The notes under the pieces are model-generated. The model did no database searches. It was not told where the DNA came from and saw only the letters and a program-made list of their open reading frames with translations. Of a stretch of 64,000 bases of DNA, positions 32,410-40,446 are shown piece by piece (position 1 is the first letter of the stretch; each line of letters begins with the position of its first letter). The translations under genes and the position numbers were made by a program. This DNA is from Actinomycetota bacterium. Its GTDB lineage: Bacteria; Actinomycetota; Actinomycetes; Mycobacteriales; JACQDL01. The stretch covers positions 62,001-126,000 of the forward strand of contig JACQDL010000057.1 in assembly GCA_016201065.1 (NCBI GenBank). The letters run 5' to 3'.

Positions 32410-33314
32410 TCCGGGTGATCGCGGCTGGACCGCTGGCCACCATCCAGGATCTGGGTCGCCCTGGTCACGCGCAGCTCGGCGTCGGGGCGTCCGGCGCGGC
32501 CGACCGGCCGAGCTTCCGGTTGGCCAACCGGCTGGTCGGCAACCCTGAGGGTGCCCCGGCGATCGAGGTCACCTTCGGCGGCCTGGCGATCAGCTCGGAC
32601 CGGGGGATGTGGGTGGCCCTGTGCGGCGCGCCGGTACCCGCGACCGCCGACGGGCACACCGTGCCGATGAACGCACCCGTGCACGTCCCGGCCGGGCAGC
32701 TGCTCCGGCTCGGTCACCCGACCACCGGCGTGCGCACCTACCTCGCGGTCCGCGGTGGCATCGACGTCCCTGCGGTGCTGGGATCCCGGTCCACCGACAC
32801 GCTGGCCCAGCTCGGCCCGGCACCGTTGCGCGCCGGGCAGGAGCTGCCCGTCGGGCGGTGTCCGACGACGCACCCCAACGTCGAGGTCGCGCCAGTCGCC
32901 GGCCTTCCGGACGAGCCGGTGCTCCGGATGCGACGCGGCCCGCGGTGGGACTGGGTCGACGCCGGTGCTCGGGCCGCGCTGGCCCGCCAGCGGTGGCTGG
33001 TCGGTGCCGACAGCGACCGGATCGGCGTGCGCCTGGTCGGGCCGGCGCTGCACCGGGAGCGGCGGGACGAGCTGCCGCCGGAGGGGCTGGTCGCCGGTGC
33101 TGTCCAGCTCCCACCCGACGGGCAACCGATCATCTTCCTCGCTGACCATCCGGTCACCGGTGGCTACCCGGTGATCGCGGTGCTGCTCGCCGCCGATCTC
33201 GCGCTGCTCGCCCAGGTCCGGCCCGGCCAGCGGGTGCGCCTACGCTGGCGTGACCCGGACGAGCTCGCGGCGCGGCGGCTCAGTCGGCCTTGCGTACCGG
33301 TGCGGCCTCACTGA
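32406..33314 (+). CDS. pxpC: 5-oxoprolinase subunit PxpC (KipA family)
   Basis: PxpC is the partner of PxpB (allophanate-hydrolase subunit 2 / biotin-dependent carboxyltransferase-like fold). The protein has 302 residues from the GTG at 32406, with IQDLGRPGHAQLGVGASGAADRPS-type N-terminal text, TYLAVRGGIDVPAVLGSRSTDTLA in the middle, and LADHPVTGGYPVIAVL near the C-terminus; all are family signatures. pxpA (LamB/YcsF) is not in this window, although it normally sits beside pxpB/C. The 3' end overlaps the convergent antiporter gene by 35 bp. Confidence 0.93.
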   Translation: MIRVIAAGPLATIQDLGRPGHAQLGVGASGAADRPSFRLANRLVGNPEGAPAIEVTFGGLAISSDRGMWVALCGAPVPATADGHTVPMNAPVHVPAGQLLRLGHPTTGVRTYLAVRGGIDVPAVLGSRSTDTLAQLGPAPLRAGQELPVGRCPTTHPNVEVAPVAGLPDEPVLRMRRGPRWDWVDAGARAALARQRWLVGADSDRIGVRLVGPALHRERRDELPPEGLVAGAVQLPPDGQPIIFLADHPVTGGYPVIAVLLAADLALLAQVRPGQRVRLRWRDPDELAARRLSRPCVPVRPH

Positions 33315-34761
33315 ACACCGCGCGCAGCCCCGCCGCCTCGTCGAGGTCGGCCAGCACCACCACGTCGTCGCCCGCCCGCAGGACCGCGTCGGAGCGCAGC
33401 GGGACGAGCCGGCCGTCACGGGTCACGAAACTGATCCAGGCATCACTTCCGACCGGGACATCGCCGACCGGCACGCCGTCCGCCGGGGCACCCGGCACGA
33501 CGGTGAACCGGTGCATGCCAGCGGGTTCGTGCTGGAACCGGACGCCCAGGCTCCACGGCTCGGGCTCGATCATCCGCATCGGCACCCGCCACCTCCGGGC
33601 GAGCGTGGGCACCAGACCGCCCTGGACGAACACCGAGAACGCGACGACAACGAAGATCACGTCATAGATCCGTCCCGCACCGGGCACGCCCGCCTGGAGG
33701 ATGAAGGCGCCCAGCAAGATCGGTACCGCGCCCTTCAGCCCGGTCCACAAGACGAACAACCGCTCGCCGCCGGCCAACCGGACCGGCCAGAGCATGAGAC
33801 CGACCAGGACCGGCCGGATCACGAACGACAGCAGCACCGCCAGGCCCAGGCCGATCCGGAGGGTGTCACCGGACCACACCTCGCGCAGCGGGATGGTGAC
33901 CCCGAGCAGCACGAAGGAGACAACCTCGGCGAGGCTGGCGAAGGAGGAATGGAAACGCTCGATCTCCCTCTTGTACGGCGCCCGCTCATCACCGATCACG
34001 ATGCCGGCGACGAAGACCGCGAGGAATCCCGACCCGTGCGCCACGGTGGCCAGCCCGTAGAGGGCCAGCGCGCTGGCGAGCACCCGGACGGCGTACAGCC
34101 CCTCACTCGGCAACGGAATCCGGCGCATGGTGGCCAGCAGTGCGAATCCGCCCGCGACACCGACCGCTCCGCCAACCACCATCTGCAGGCCGAACTCAAC
34201 CACGACGTGGCCGACCTGCCCAGCCACCGAGCCGCTGGCGCCGAGCAGGCTGAGCAGCAGGGCGATGCCGACCGGGTCGTTGGCGCCGGACTCTCCTTGC
34301 AACAGCGCCCCGGTCCGTCCGGTTACCTCGCGCCGCCCCAGCACCGAGAACACCACCGCCGGGTCGGTCGGTGCCAAGGCCGTGCCGAGCAGCAGGGCGG
34401 CCGGCCACCCGAAGCCGAAGAGGGCGTGCGCCGCGAACGCGGTGGCTGCGGTGGTCACCAGCGTGCCAACCACCCCGAGCCAGGCGGTCGCCGCCGCGGC
34501 GGCCCGGAACCGGTGCCAGCCGATATGCATTCCCCCGTCGAAGAGGATCACGGCCAGCCCGATGGTCACGACCTGCTCGACGGCGACCACCGGCAGCCGG
34601 TACAGCCCTGGCCAGATGTCGGAGGCCATCGCCGCCGCCACGAGGAACAGGCCGGGCGCCGGGACCCGCAGCCGCTGGCTGAGCCGGTTGGAGAGCACGC
34701 CGACCAGCACCACCACGCTGGCCAGCAACACGGCCAGGCCGTAGGACTCGATCGGGTTCAT
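33280..34761 (-). CDS. CPA1-type K+(Na+)/H+ antiporter with TrkA-C tail
   Basis: The product has 493 residues: about 12-13 transmembrane helices of the CPA1 fold (GLAVILFDGGMHIGWHRF, LAPTDPAVVFSVLGRREV and GESGANDPVGIALLL hold the conserved ion-binding Asp residues). A cytoplasmic C-terminal region ends in a TrkA-C-like domain (VVVLADLDEAAGLRAVF). The layout matches the NhaP2/CvrA potassium/proton antiporters. I chose the ATG at 34761, which has GGGAGG upstream. The role is probably pH or potassium homeostasis. The gene overlaps the pxpC 3' end. Confidence 0.92.
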   Translation of the reverse strand: MNPIESYGLAVLLASVVVLVGVLSNRLSQRLRVPAPGLFLVAAAMASDIWPGLYRLPVVAVEQVVTIGLAVILFDGGMHIGWHRFRAAAAATAWLGVVGTLVTTAATAFAAHALFGFGWPAALLLGTALAPTDPAVVFSVLGRREVTGRTGALLQGESGANDPVGIALLLSLLGASGSVAGQVGHVVVEFGLQMVVGGAVGVAGGFALLATMRRIPLPSEGLYAVRVLASALALYGLATVAHGSGFLAVFVAGIVIGDERAPYKREIERFHSSFASLAEVVSFVLLGVTIPLREVWSGDTLRIGLGLAVLLSFVIRPVLVGLMLWPVRLAGGERLFVLWTGLKGAVPILLGAFILQAGVPGAGRIYDVIFVVVAFSVFVQGGLVPTLARRWRVPMRMIEPEPWSLGVRFQHEPAGMHRFTVVPGAPADGVPVGDVPVGSDAWISFVTRDGRLVPLRSDAVLRAGDDVVVLADLDEAAGLRAVFSEAAPVRKAD

Positions 34762-34906
34762 GCCCGGGCCTCCCGTACCTGGCGCCGGCATGAGCGCGGG
34801 TCGGCCGGCGGCCCACTGTAGCTGGCGCACCCAGCGCCCGGGCCGGTGCCCGCCGGTCCGGGCGGCGCTGGTTCAATGCACCCGGTTGCTTCGCTGAGGA
34901 GGCGCG

Positions 34907-35308
34907 ATGCTCGCCGAGCTGGTTGACGTCGTGCGACTGTCGCTGCACGTGCTCGCCGCGACCGTCTGGGTCGGTGGCCAGATCACCCTTGCCGCACTGG
35001 TTCCCGCGCTCCGGGCGGTGTCGGACGCGGCGCCCCGGGCGGCGGCGCGCCGCTTCACACCCGTGGCCTGGACCGCGTACGTCATCCTGGTGCTCACCGG
35101 TGCCTGGAACGTTGTCGTCGAGCAGCCGGACGCGACCAGCGCATGGAACACCGCGCTGGTGGTCAAGGTGGGAGTGGTCGCGGCCTCCGGGACCACCGCG
35201 TTCCTGCACGGCCGGGCGCGGAGCACGGCGGGACTGGCCATTTACGGCGCGCTGTCCGGGCTCACCGCGCTCGCGGCCGTCGTCGTCGGCGTGCTGCTCG
35301 CGGGCTGA
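34907..35308 (+). CDS. CopD-like four-helix membrane protein
   Basis: The product has 133 residues with four predicted transmembrane helices (about 8-30, 52-72, 85-103 and 112-131). The pattern LHVLAATVWVGGQITLAALVPALR in helix 1 and RFTPVAWTAYVILVLTGAWN in helix 2 resembles the CopD domain found in copper-resistance and related membrane proteins. There is no obvious metal-ligand cluster, so copper transport is not established. The ATG at 34907 follows GAGGAGG. It stands between the antiporter and the stress island. Confidence 0.75.
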   Translation: MLAELVDVVRLSLHVLAATVWVGGQITLAALVPALRAVSDAAPRAAARRFTPVAWTAYVILVLTGAWNVVVEQPDATSAWNTALVVKVGVVAASGTTAFLHGRARSTAGLAIYGALSGLTALAAVVVGVLLAG

Positions 35309-35327
35309 TCGACCGCGGGCACGGCGC

Positions 35328-35813
35328 TCAGAACGCCGGCGCCACCTCTCCCGGACCCGGAGCCAGCACCTGCCGGCGCGGCTGGCTGCGCATCGGTGGT
35401 ACCACCACCACGGGGGCGATGGAGTGCCGCACGCAGTCGGCGCTCACCGAACCGAGGAGGGCGTCGAACATCCGACCGTGGCCGTGGCTGCCGACCACCA
35501 GGATGGCCGCGTCGGCCGCCGCCTCCACCAGCACCCGCGCAGCCGAGCCCTCGGTCACCACACGCTCGACGACGGGCTGGCCGGCCAGCTCCCCGACGGC
35601 CTCCCGAACCGCCCGCTCGCAGACCTCGCGTGCGTGCTCCTGTGCCGCGATCGGATCGCCGCTGGGTGACGTGGCGAACGGCTCGAAGAGCCAAGCCGTC
35701 ACCGCGTGCACGACGGCACCACGCAGCCGCGCCTCCCCCAGCGCCCACTGGAGCGCGCGAAGTCCTGTTTCGGAGCCATCGACCCCGACGACGATCACGT
35801 TGGCTGTGTCCAT
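35328..35813 (-). CDS. Universal stress protein (ATP-binding type)
   Basis: Single UspA domain of 161 residues from the ATG at 35813. The N-terminal strand IVVGVDGSETG and the C-terminal ATP loop VGSHGHGRMFDALLGSVS give the G-x2-G-x9-GS signature of the ATP-binding subclass. An Arg/Pro-rich tail of about 20 residues follows. It lies downstream of the first Acg-like nitroreductase on the same strand, with a DosR-like box and a 14-bp tandem repeat in the 120-bp spacer. This fits hypoxia or redox-linked expression. The longer upstream frame reads into regulatory DNA. Confidence 0.92.
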   Translation of the reverse strand: MDTANVIVVGVDGSETGLRALQWALGEARLRGAVVHAVTAWLFEPFATSPSGDPIAAQEHAREVCERAVREAVGELAGQPVVERVVTEGSAARVLVEAAADAAILVVGSHGHGRMFDALLGSVSADCVRHSIAPVVVVPPMRSQPRRQVLAPGPGEVAPAF

Positions 35814-35851
35814 GACGTGCCTCCTCGCCAACCATCCGTCGTCACCCGTCA

Positions 35852-35879
35852 GCGGGTTCCCCGATGCGGGTGCCCCGAT
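35852..35879. repeat. Tandem 14-bp repeat upstream of the Usp gene
   Basis: GCGGGTTCCCCGAT (35852-35865) is followed directly by GCGGGTGCCCCGAT (35866-35879), differing at one base. Each copy holds a short GGG/CCC dyad. Position, 39-66 bp upstream of the Usp start, suggests a regulator-binding role or promoter spacer duplication. Confidence 0.6.
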
Positions 35880-35912
35880 GTCGACGGTAGGTCGGGTGCC
35901 GCACCGGCACGC

Positions 35913-35928
35913 AGGGTCCAACGGCCTC
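35913..35928. promoter_or_regulatory. DosR-like box upstream of Usp (35328-35813)
   Basis: AGGGTCCAACGGCCTC fits GGGxC-N4-GGCCY with two half-site mismatches. It lies about 100 bp upstream of the Usp start and just past the nitroreductase stop (35934). This is a weaker member of the island's palindrome family. Confidence 0.45.
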
Positions 35929-35933
35929 GGCCG

Positions 35934-36956
35934 TCAGGTCCGCTGCCCTTCCTGTCCGGCTGTCGGGAGCACGGCGTGAACGATCCGGCGCGGGGTCGGC
36001 CGTGGCGGTGCGCCGTCCGGATAGCCGAGCCGCAGCAGCATCTGGGGATGGCCGGGCAGGTCCATCGCGGTGGACAGCTCCTGGCGCAGCCGGGGCGACT
36101 CCAGCGGCTGGTTGAGGAACCCGGCAGCCAGACCGAACCTGGTCGCGGTGAGTAGCACGCGCTGCAGGGCGCACCCCGCCCCCGCCCAGTCCTCGGGCTC
36201 GTCGGTCGTGGTGACCAGCGCCATCAAGGTGTCCCGGTACGCCAGGCCGCGGACGGCCGGCTGCCATGGGGTCTCCCGCGACGACCCCGGGAGGTAGAGG
36301 CCGGGCACCGGGTAGACCGCATTGAGGATGTTGTCCAGCGGGATGCCGTCGGAGGCGGGCCCGACGCGGAGCCAGGCGTGCTGCTCGGCCGCGCGGGCCG
36401 GGTCGGCTATCTGCTCGGCCACCGCCGCGACGAGAAGATCGGCGAGCCGGTCCTGGTTGGCTCGCGCGGACAGCTCGACCAGCAGCGCACCCTCGCGGAC
36501 CGCATGGTAGGACAGCTGCGGCGGCAGGACCTCCGCGAGCGGGGTCGGGCTGAACGGCCCGCGCCAGGTCCGTCGCTCACCCACGACCTCGAACAGCCGC
36601 CGCTCTTCCGGTGACGGTGGGGTCCCAGCCCCGACGGTGAGCACCGCGACGAGGCCAGGTTGCTCCGGCTCGGGGAACAGCCGTACGGCGGCCTGCCGGC
36701 CGAGGGAACGCACCGCGAGGCGCAGGTTGAAGAGCGCGGCACCGGCGGAGACGACCCGCTGCCGGCCGCTGGGATCGGCAACCGACGTGGCATGGGTCGT
36801 GTCGACGTGCACCTCGAGCCGTTCGCCGTGCACGGTCACCGACCACGGCTGGCTGTTGTGCAGGCTGGGGGCGGCCTGGGCGGCCGCGAGAAGCCCATCC
36901 ACCTCGGCGGCGGTGAGCGACCGGACACAGTCATCGGTCGACGTGACGTGGGGCAT
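35934..36956 (-). CDS. Acg-family nitroreductase-like flavoprotein, paralogue 1
   Basis: The product has 340 residues. Acg-type proteins are two-domain nitroreductase-fold flavoproteins of the mycobacterial DosR regulon and are thought to store FMN. Seen: AAPSLHNSQPW near residues 28-38 (family hallmark), DPSGRQRVVSAGAALFNLRLAV, the second-domain ALMALVTTTDEPEDWAGAG, RFGLAAGFLNQPLE, and PGHPQMLLRLGYPDG. I chose the ATG at 36956 because GGAG lies nine bases upstream; the GTG at 37013 has none. Only weak DosR-box-like sequence lies in the 201-bp upstream gap, so read-through from paralogue 2 is possible. Confidence 0.88.
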   Translation of the reverse strand: MPHVTSTDDCVRSLTAAEVDGLLAAAQAAPSLHNSQPWSVTVHGERLEVHVDTTHATSVADPSGRQRVVSAGAALFNLRLAVRSLGRQAAVRLFPEPEQPGLVAVLTVGAGTPPSPEERRLFEVVGERRTWRGPFSPTPLAEVLPPQLSYHAVREGALLVELSARANQDRLADLLVAAVAEQIADPARAAEQHAWLRVGPASDGIPLDNILNAVYPVPGLYLPGSSRETPWQPAVRGLAYRDTLMALVTTTDEPEDWAGAGCALQRVLLTATRFGLAAGFLNQPLESPRLRQELSTAMDLPGHPQMLLRLGYPDGAPPRPTPRRIVHAVLPTAGQEGQRT

Positions 36957-37157
36957 GGCTGGCTCCGCTACGGGCAGGGGCAGGGTCCGGTCGTAGGGCA
37001 GATCCGGGTGCACCGACGGGCGTCGCGAGACGTCCCGAACGAGTCCCGATGATCTGCGGGCTCAGATCGGCCGGACCTGCCGGGAACTGAGACAACTCCG
37101 GTGAGCGGGCGTCGGGAAGGACCCTTCGCATCGGTCCTCCCTCCGGTCGGACCGCGG

Positions 37158-38195
37158 CTACGCCGGGTCCTTGTCCACCTGCACGATCTCGCTCAGTGCG
37201 CGGCGCGGCGAGCGCGGCAGCGGCTCCCCGTCCGGGTCCGGCCAGCCGAGCCGCAGCACGAGCTGAGCGTGTCCCAGTCCCGCCAGGAGGCGGGCCTCCA
37301 GGAGCACCCGCGCGCCGGGTACCTCGACCGCCTGCGACTGGGGGCAGCTGGCCACGCCAAGGTCGGTCGCGGTGAGCAGCAGCCGGGCCATCGCCTCACC
37401 GGCCCGCAGGTGATCCAGCCTGGTGTCGGAGTCGGTGAACAGCACGCACCACGCGGGCTCCTCGTCCACGGTGCCGGTCACCGGGAGCTGACCCGGCCGG
37501 CTGACCTCGAAGTCACGCACCGGGACGTCGGTGTGCCGCGGCGCCTCCAGATGCGGGACCAGCCCGGCGGGTATCCCGGCGGAGTCGGTGCGCTCGCCGC
37601 TCCACGTCACGAGCTCGGCGGTGTAGTCCTCGTCGGCGATCTGGATCCGGTTCGCCAGGTCGGTCAGTGCGGCGAGGTCGAGGCGGTCGTCCGGCTCGGT
37701 CACCAGGAGCAGGTGCGCGTGCTCCTGCTCGGCGGCCTGCTGCAAGGTCTGCAGGACGTCGGCCGGCAGGCGCCGGGCCGTGTACGGCCGGCGGTCGGTG
37801 TGCCGATGCGGAATCGCCTCGGCGAGGCGCGCCTCCTCCGCTGCCGGGGAGGCCGGCTCGACCAGCTCCAGCCGAGCGACCAGGTCGGGCTCGGTGGGAT
37901 CCGGCAGCCGGGACACCGCCACCCGCCACCCCGCGGCGGCGAGCACCGAACGGGCATGCTGCAGGGTCGCTCCGCAACCGAGCAGCATCTCCCGCCCCCA
38001 CGGGTCGGCGATCGGTACCGCGCGATCCGGATCGGAGTGGAGTTCGGCGACCGGCCCGGAAACCCGCCACCGCCACGGCTGGGTGTTGTGCAGCGACGGG
38101 GCGAGGCGAGCGAGGTTGATGGCCGCCAGCAGGGCCTGCTCGTGACCCGGGCCGACCGGTGCCGGCGACGCTGCCGGGCGAGGTGAGGCGGTCAC
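37158..38195 (-). CDS. Acg-family nitroreductase-like flavoprotein, paralogue 2
   Basis: The product has 345 residues. Same family layout as paralogue 1: LAPSLHNTQPWRW near 32-44, ADPWGREMLLGCGATLQHAR, AIPHRHTDRRPY, the central VLFTDSDTRLDHLRAGEAMARLLL, DLGVASCPQSQAVEVP, and LGHAQLVLRLGWPDPDG. The GTG start at 38195 is preceded by GAGGAGGAG. A -10-like TAGGGT (minus strand, 38277-38272) and a perfect DosR-like box at 38328 lie upstream. Expression under low oxygen or nitric oxide is therefore likely (inference). Confidence 0.9.
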   Translation of the reverse strand: MTASPRPAASPAPVGPGHEQALLAAINLARLAPSLHNTQPWRWRVSGPVAELHSDPDRAVPIADPWGREMLLGCGATLQHARSVLAAAGWRVAVSRLPDPTEPDLVARLELVEPASPAAEEARLAEAIPHRHTDRRPYTARRLPADVLQTLQQAAEQEHAHLLLVTEPDDRLDLAALTDLANRIQIADEDYTAELVTWSGERTDSAGIPAGLVPHLEAPRHTDVPVRDFEVSRPGQLPVTGTVDEEPAWCVLFTDSDTRLDHLRAGEAMARLLLTATDLGVASCPQSQAVEVPGARVLLEARLLAGLGHAQLVLRLGWPDPDGEPLPRSPRRALSEIVQVDKDPA

Positions 38196-38304
38196 GGCTC
38201 CTCCTCATCGATTACGTGACGCGAGCGAGAGCCACCGGGGAGTGGGGTCCGCAACCCCCGCCCGCGGCACGACCCTACCTTTCAGGAGTGCCGACACCCA
38301 GGTA

Positions 38305-38320
38305 CAGGGTCAGCGGCCCC
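38305..38320. promoter_or_regulatory. Weak DosR-like box, tandem partner on the Acg-2 side
   Basis: CAGGGTCAGCGGCCCC has a perfect right half (CGGCCCC) but a degenerate left half. It lies 23 bp from the strong box at 38328, close to two helical turns, the tandem spacing seen again near the CBS gene. Confidence 0.35.
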
Positions 38321-38327
38321 TGCCGGA

Positions 38328-38343
38328 GGGGACCTTCGGCCCC
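38328..38343. promoter_or_regulatory. Strong DosR-like box upstream of Acg paralogue 2
   Basis: GGGGACCTTCGGCCCC is a near-perfect dyad of the form GGGAC-N4-GGCCC, comparable with the mycobacterial DosR core GGGACTTTAGTCCC. It lies about 133 bp upstream of the GTG and about 55-60 bp upstream of the inferred minus-strand -10. Confidence 0.7.
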
Positions 38344-38545
38344 GAAGCGCGACGAAGCACCCATCGCGGGCACGAGCACAGGACGCGGGGCCCGCACCGG
38401 TCTCGGCGCGGACCCCGTTCTCCCCCATCTGCCGGCGAGCCCGAGGCTCGCCCGAACCGCCGGCACGCCGCCCGGATTGGCTGCCGGCTCGCCCAAGCCA
38501 ACTCGGGGCCCCGGCGGCCCGGCAGGGCCGGATCACCCCACTTGT

Positions 38546-38561
38546 CGGGACCTTCGACACG
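38546..38561. promoter_or_regulatory. Half-degenerate DosR-like box in the central spacer
   Basis: CGGGACCTTCGACACG shares the left half and the N4 core CTTC with the strong boxes; the right half is degraded. It is far from both genes. Confidence 0.35.
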
Positions 38562-38621
38562 GGACTGACGGCGCAGCGGGGGATGAACCGGACGACATGC
38601 GGCACCGGAGCAGTGCGAACC

Positions 38622-38658
38622 GGGGACCTTCGGCCCTCGCGAGGGGACTTCCGATTCC
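38622..38658. promoter_or_regulatory. Tandem DosR-like boxes upstream of the CBS-BON gene
   Basis: GGGGACCTTCGGCCCT (38622-38637) is followed 21 bp later by GGGGACTTCCGATTCC (38643-38658). The first is near-perfect; the second has a good left half only. A TAACCT -10-like hexamer is at 38681-38686 and GGAGG lies before the ATG at 38716. Two boxes on one helix face, just upstream of a -35 position, is the typical layout of strong DosR-activated promoters. Confidence 0.65.
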
Positions 38659-38715
38659 TTCCGCGGTACGACGGGTGACCTAACCTCTGCCGCAGAGACG
38701 ACAATGGAGGCCGCC

Positions 38716-39336
38716 ATGAAGGCTCGCGAGATCATGACGCGGCCGGTCGTCACCGTCTACCCGGACACCCTGGTGAAGGAGGCCGCGGCGCGGCTCGCGC
38801 AGCACGACGTCGGGTCGATGCCGGTGGTCGACGACGACGACCGGCTGATCGGGATCGTCAGCGAGAGCGACCTGCTGCGCGATCGCCTCCCGCACGACCC
38901 ACGGGCCCAGCCGCGCCGCGACACGCCCGACGGCACACCCACCGAACCGCCGCACACCGTCGCCCAGGTGATGACCCGCAACGTGCTCGCCATGGCGGAG
39001 AATGCCGACACCGCGGACATCGCGGAGGCCATGCTGCTACGCAACGTCCGGGCGGTGCCGATCGTCGACGGTGCAGCCCTCGTCGGGATCGTCAGCCGGC
39101 AGGACCTGCTGCGCACCCTGATCCGGGACGACGACGTCATCGCCACCGAGGTCCGCGAACGCCTGGACGCCTACACGGGCAGCCACGGCCGCTGGAACGT
39201 CGCCGTCAACGATGGCGCCGTGGTGATCACCGGCTACTTCGAGGACGACGCCGAACGCCGGGTGATCACCGTGCTGGCCCGCACGGTACCGGGCGTGGGC
39301 ATCGTGCACACGACCAACCGGCATCTGGTGACGTAG
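38716..39336 (+). CDS. CBS-pair and BON domain protein
   Basis: The product has 206 residues. Two CBS domains (about 4-62 and 82-138: MTRPVVTVYPDTLVKEAAARL; MTRNVLAMAENADTADIAEAM) form a Bateman module that usually binds adenine nucleotides. A C-terminal BON domain (about 140-205: GRWNVAVNDGAVVITGYFEDDAERRVI) is usually linked to membrane or ligand binding. It resembles hypoxia-induced CBS proteins of the DosR regulon, with the BON domain added. I chose the ATG at 38716 because GGAGG sits five bases upstream; the upstream ATG at 38704 overlaps that signal. Two DosR-like boxes precede it. Confidence 0.92.
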   Translation: MKAREIMTRPVVTVYPDTLVKEAAARLAQHDVGSMPVVDDDDRLIGIVSESDLLRDRLPHDPRAQPRRDTPDGTPTEPPHTVAQVMTRNVLAMAENADTADIAEAMLLRNVRAVPIVDGAALVGIVSRQDLLRTLIRDDDVIATEVRERLDAYTGSHGRWNVAVNDGAVVITGYFEDDAERRVITVLARTVPGVGIVHTTNRHLVT

Positions 39337-39367
39337 CCCCGGTCAGCTCTGCTGACGTAGCCCCCGG

Positions 39368-40342
39368 TCAGCTCCGCAACACCTGCTCCAGCGGCCGGCG
39401 GGTCGTCGCCGGCACGACGTCGACCGGGTGTCCGATGCGGAGCAGCGCCTGCGGCGGACCGGGCAGCCGCAGCGCGGTGACAAGCCGGTCCCTGCTGTCA
39501 GGCACCTCCAACGCCTGGGTCAGCAGCGAGGCACCGAGCCCGCGGATCACCGCGTTCAGCAGCACCTGCAGCAGCGCCTCACCCCCAACCAGCCAGTCCC
39601 GCGGGGTGTCCGTCGAGGTACCGACGATGAGCAGCACATCGCGGGCGAAGGACTCCTCGTCGACCGACGGGTCACCGAGGAGCGCCCACGGCACACCGTT
39701 GACCGGGTACGGGGCCTCGCCCAGGCTGGCAAGCAGCAGCCCGTCACCGCTGCGCCGATCCCGGCGTGTCCAGGCGGTGAGCTCGGCCCGGTACGCCGGA
39801 TCGGCCAGGAGCCGGCCCGCCGAGCTCGCCGCGACGTCCGCGACCAGCCGGCGTTCCGGCTGCCCGCGCACCTCGTGGGCCCAGGAGCCATGGCCCCGCG
39901 CGGTCCGCATCAGCTCCGTGACCGCCTGGGGCCGGACCGGGCGGTCGGCGAAGGGTCGGCGATGCATCCGGCGGGTGAACAGCGCGGCGTACAGCCGCTC
40001 CTGCTCGGCGGTCGGTTTGCGCGGTGCTCCGCGCCGGACATCGGCGAGATGGTCGGCATCGCGAGGGTCCGGCTGCAACGTCACCCGGGGCTGGTAGCCG
40101 AGATGCGTCATCGCCAGCCTCAGGCCGGCCAGCGCCGCACCGCAGGAGAGGATCACCTCGCGGAGCGCCGGGTCGGCCGCCGGTAGCACCCGGTCACGGT
40201 CCAGATGTAGCTCGACGAGGTCGCCGGCCACCCCGAACTGCCATGGTTGGGCGTTGTGCACCGAGGGCGCGCTCGTCGCCGCACGCAGCAGGACCGCCAC
40301 CTCGTCCGGCTCCAGCGGACCGGCCACGCTACCTCGGGTCAT
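39368..40342 (-). CDS. Acg-family nitroreductase-like flavoprotein, paralogue 3
   Basis: The product has 324 residues starting MTRGSVAGPL at 40342 after GGAGGAG. The ORF extends upstream to 40903 but that part is the shadow of the response regulator. Seen: SAPSVHNAQPWQFGV near 27-41, ADPALREVILSCGAALAGLRLA, RRMHRRPFADRPV, DVLLIVGTSTDTPRDWLVGGEALLQVLL, GLGASLLTQALEVPDS, and PGPPQALLRIGHPVD. It is slightly shorter than its paralogues. A DosR-like box lies 55-70 bp upstream. It is convergent with the CBS-BON gene. Confidence 0.9.
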   Translation of the reverse strand: MTRGSVAGPLEPDEVAVLLRAATSAPSVHNAQPWQFGVAGDLVELHLDRDRVLPAADPALREVILSCGAALAGLRLAMTHLGYQPRVTLQPDPRDADHLADVRRGAPRKPTAEQERLYAALFTRRMHRRPFADRPVRPQAVTELMRTARGHGSWAHEVRGQPERRLVADVAASSAGRLLADPAYRAELTAWTRRDRRSGDGLLLASLGEAPYPVNGVPWALLGDPSVDEESFARDVLLIVGTSTDTPRDWLVGGEALLQVLLNAVIRGLGASLLTQALEVPDSRDRLVTALRLPGPPQALLRIGHPVDVVPATTRRPLEQVLRS

Positions 40343-40396
40343 GACGGTCTCCTCCACTCGCGAACCCGACGCTAGGCAGCTCAGCGCGGGGCGGGC

Positions 40397-40412
40397 AGGG
40401 CCGAAGGTCCTG
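40397..40412. promoter_or_regulatory. DosR-like box upstream of Acg paralogue 3
   Basis: AGGGCCGAAGGTCCTG is the reverse orientation of the strong boxes (GGGCC-N4-GTCCY). It lies 55 bp upstream of the ATG at 40342, in the short gap between the nitroreductase gene and the DosR-like regulator gene. Confidence 0.6.
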
Positions 40413-40446
40413 GCAGCGCCCGCGCACCGACGCGCGGGCCAGCGGA

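Larger units (their letters stand above)
38196..38715. other. 520-bp gene-free regulatory region between divergent Acg-2 and CBS-BON genes
   Basis: No credible gene is present; the open frames here lack family similarity, start signals or conserved pattern. The region holds at least five DosR-like palindromes: two near the nitroreductase side (38305, 38328), one central (38546), and two near the CBS gene (38622, 38643). Promoter-like hexamers are TAGGGT on the minus strand (38277-38272) and TAACCT on the plus strand (38681-38686). The spacer is unusually long for this dense chromosome. Confidence 0.7.

Noticed and set aside
37071..37133. DosR-like box upstream of Acg paralogue 1
   Set aside because: Candidates such as CCGGACCTGCCGGGAA keep only one half-site, or have an inserted base; too weak to list.
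38159..38683. 174-codon frame in the 520-bp spacer
   Set aside because: It crosses the nitroreductase start and all DosR-like boxes and has no ribosome-binding site or similarity.
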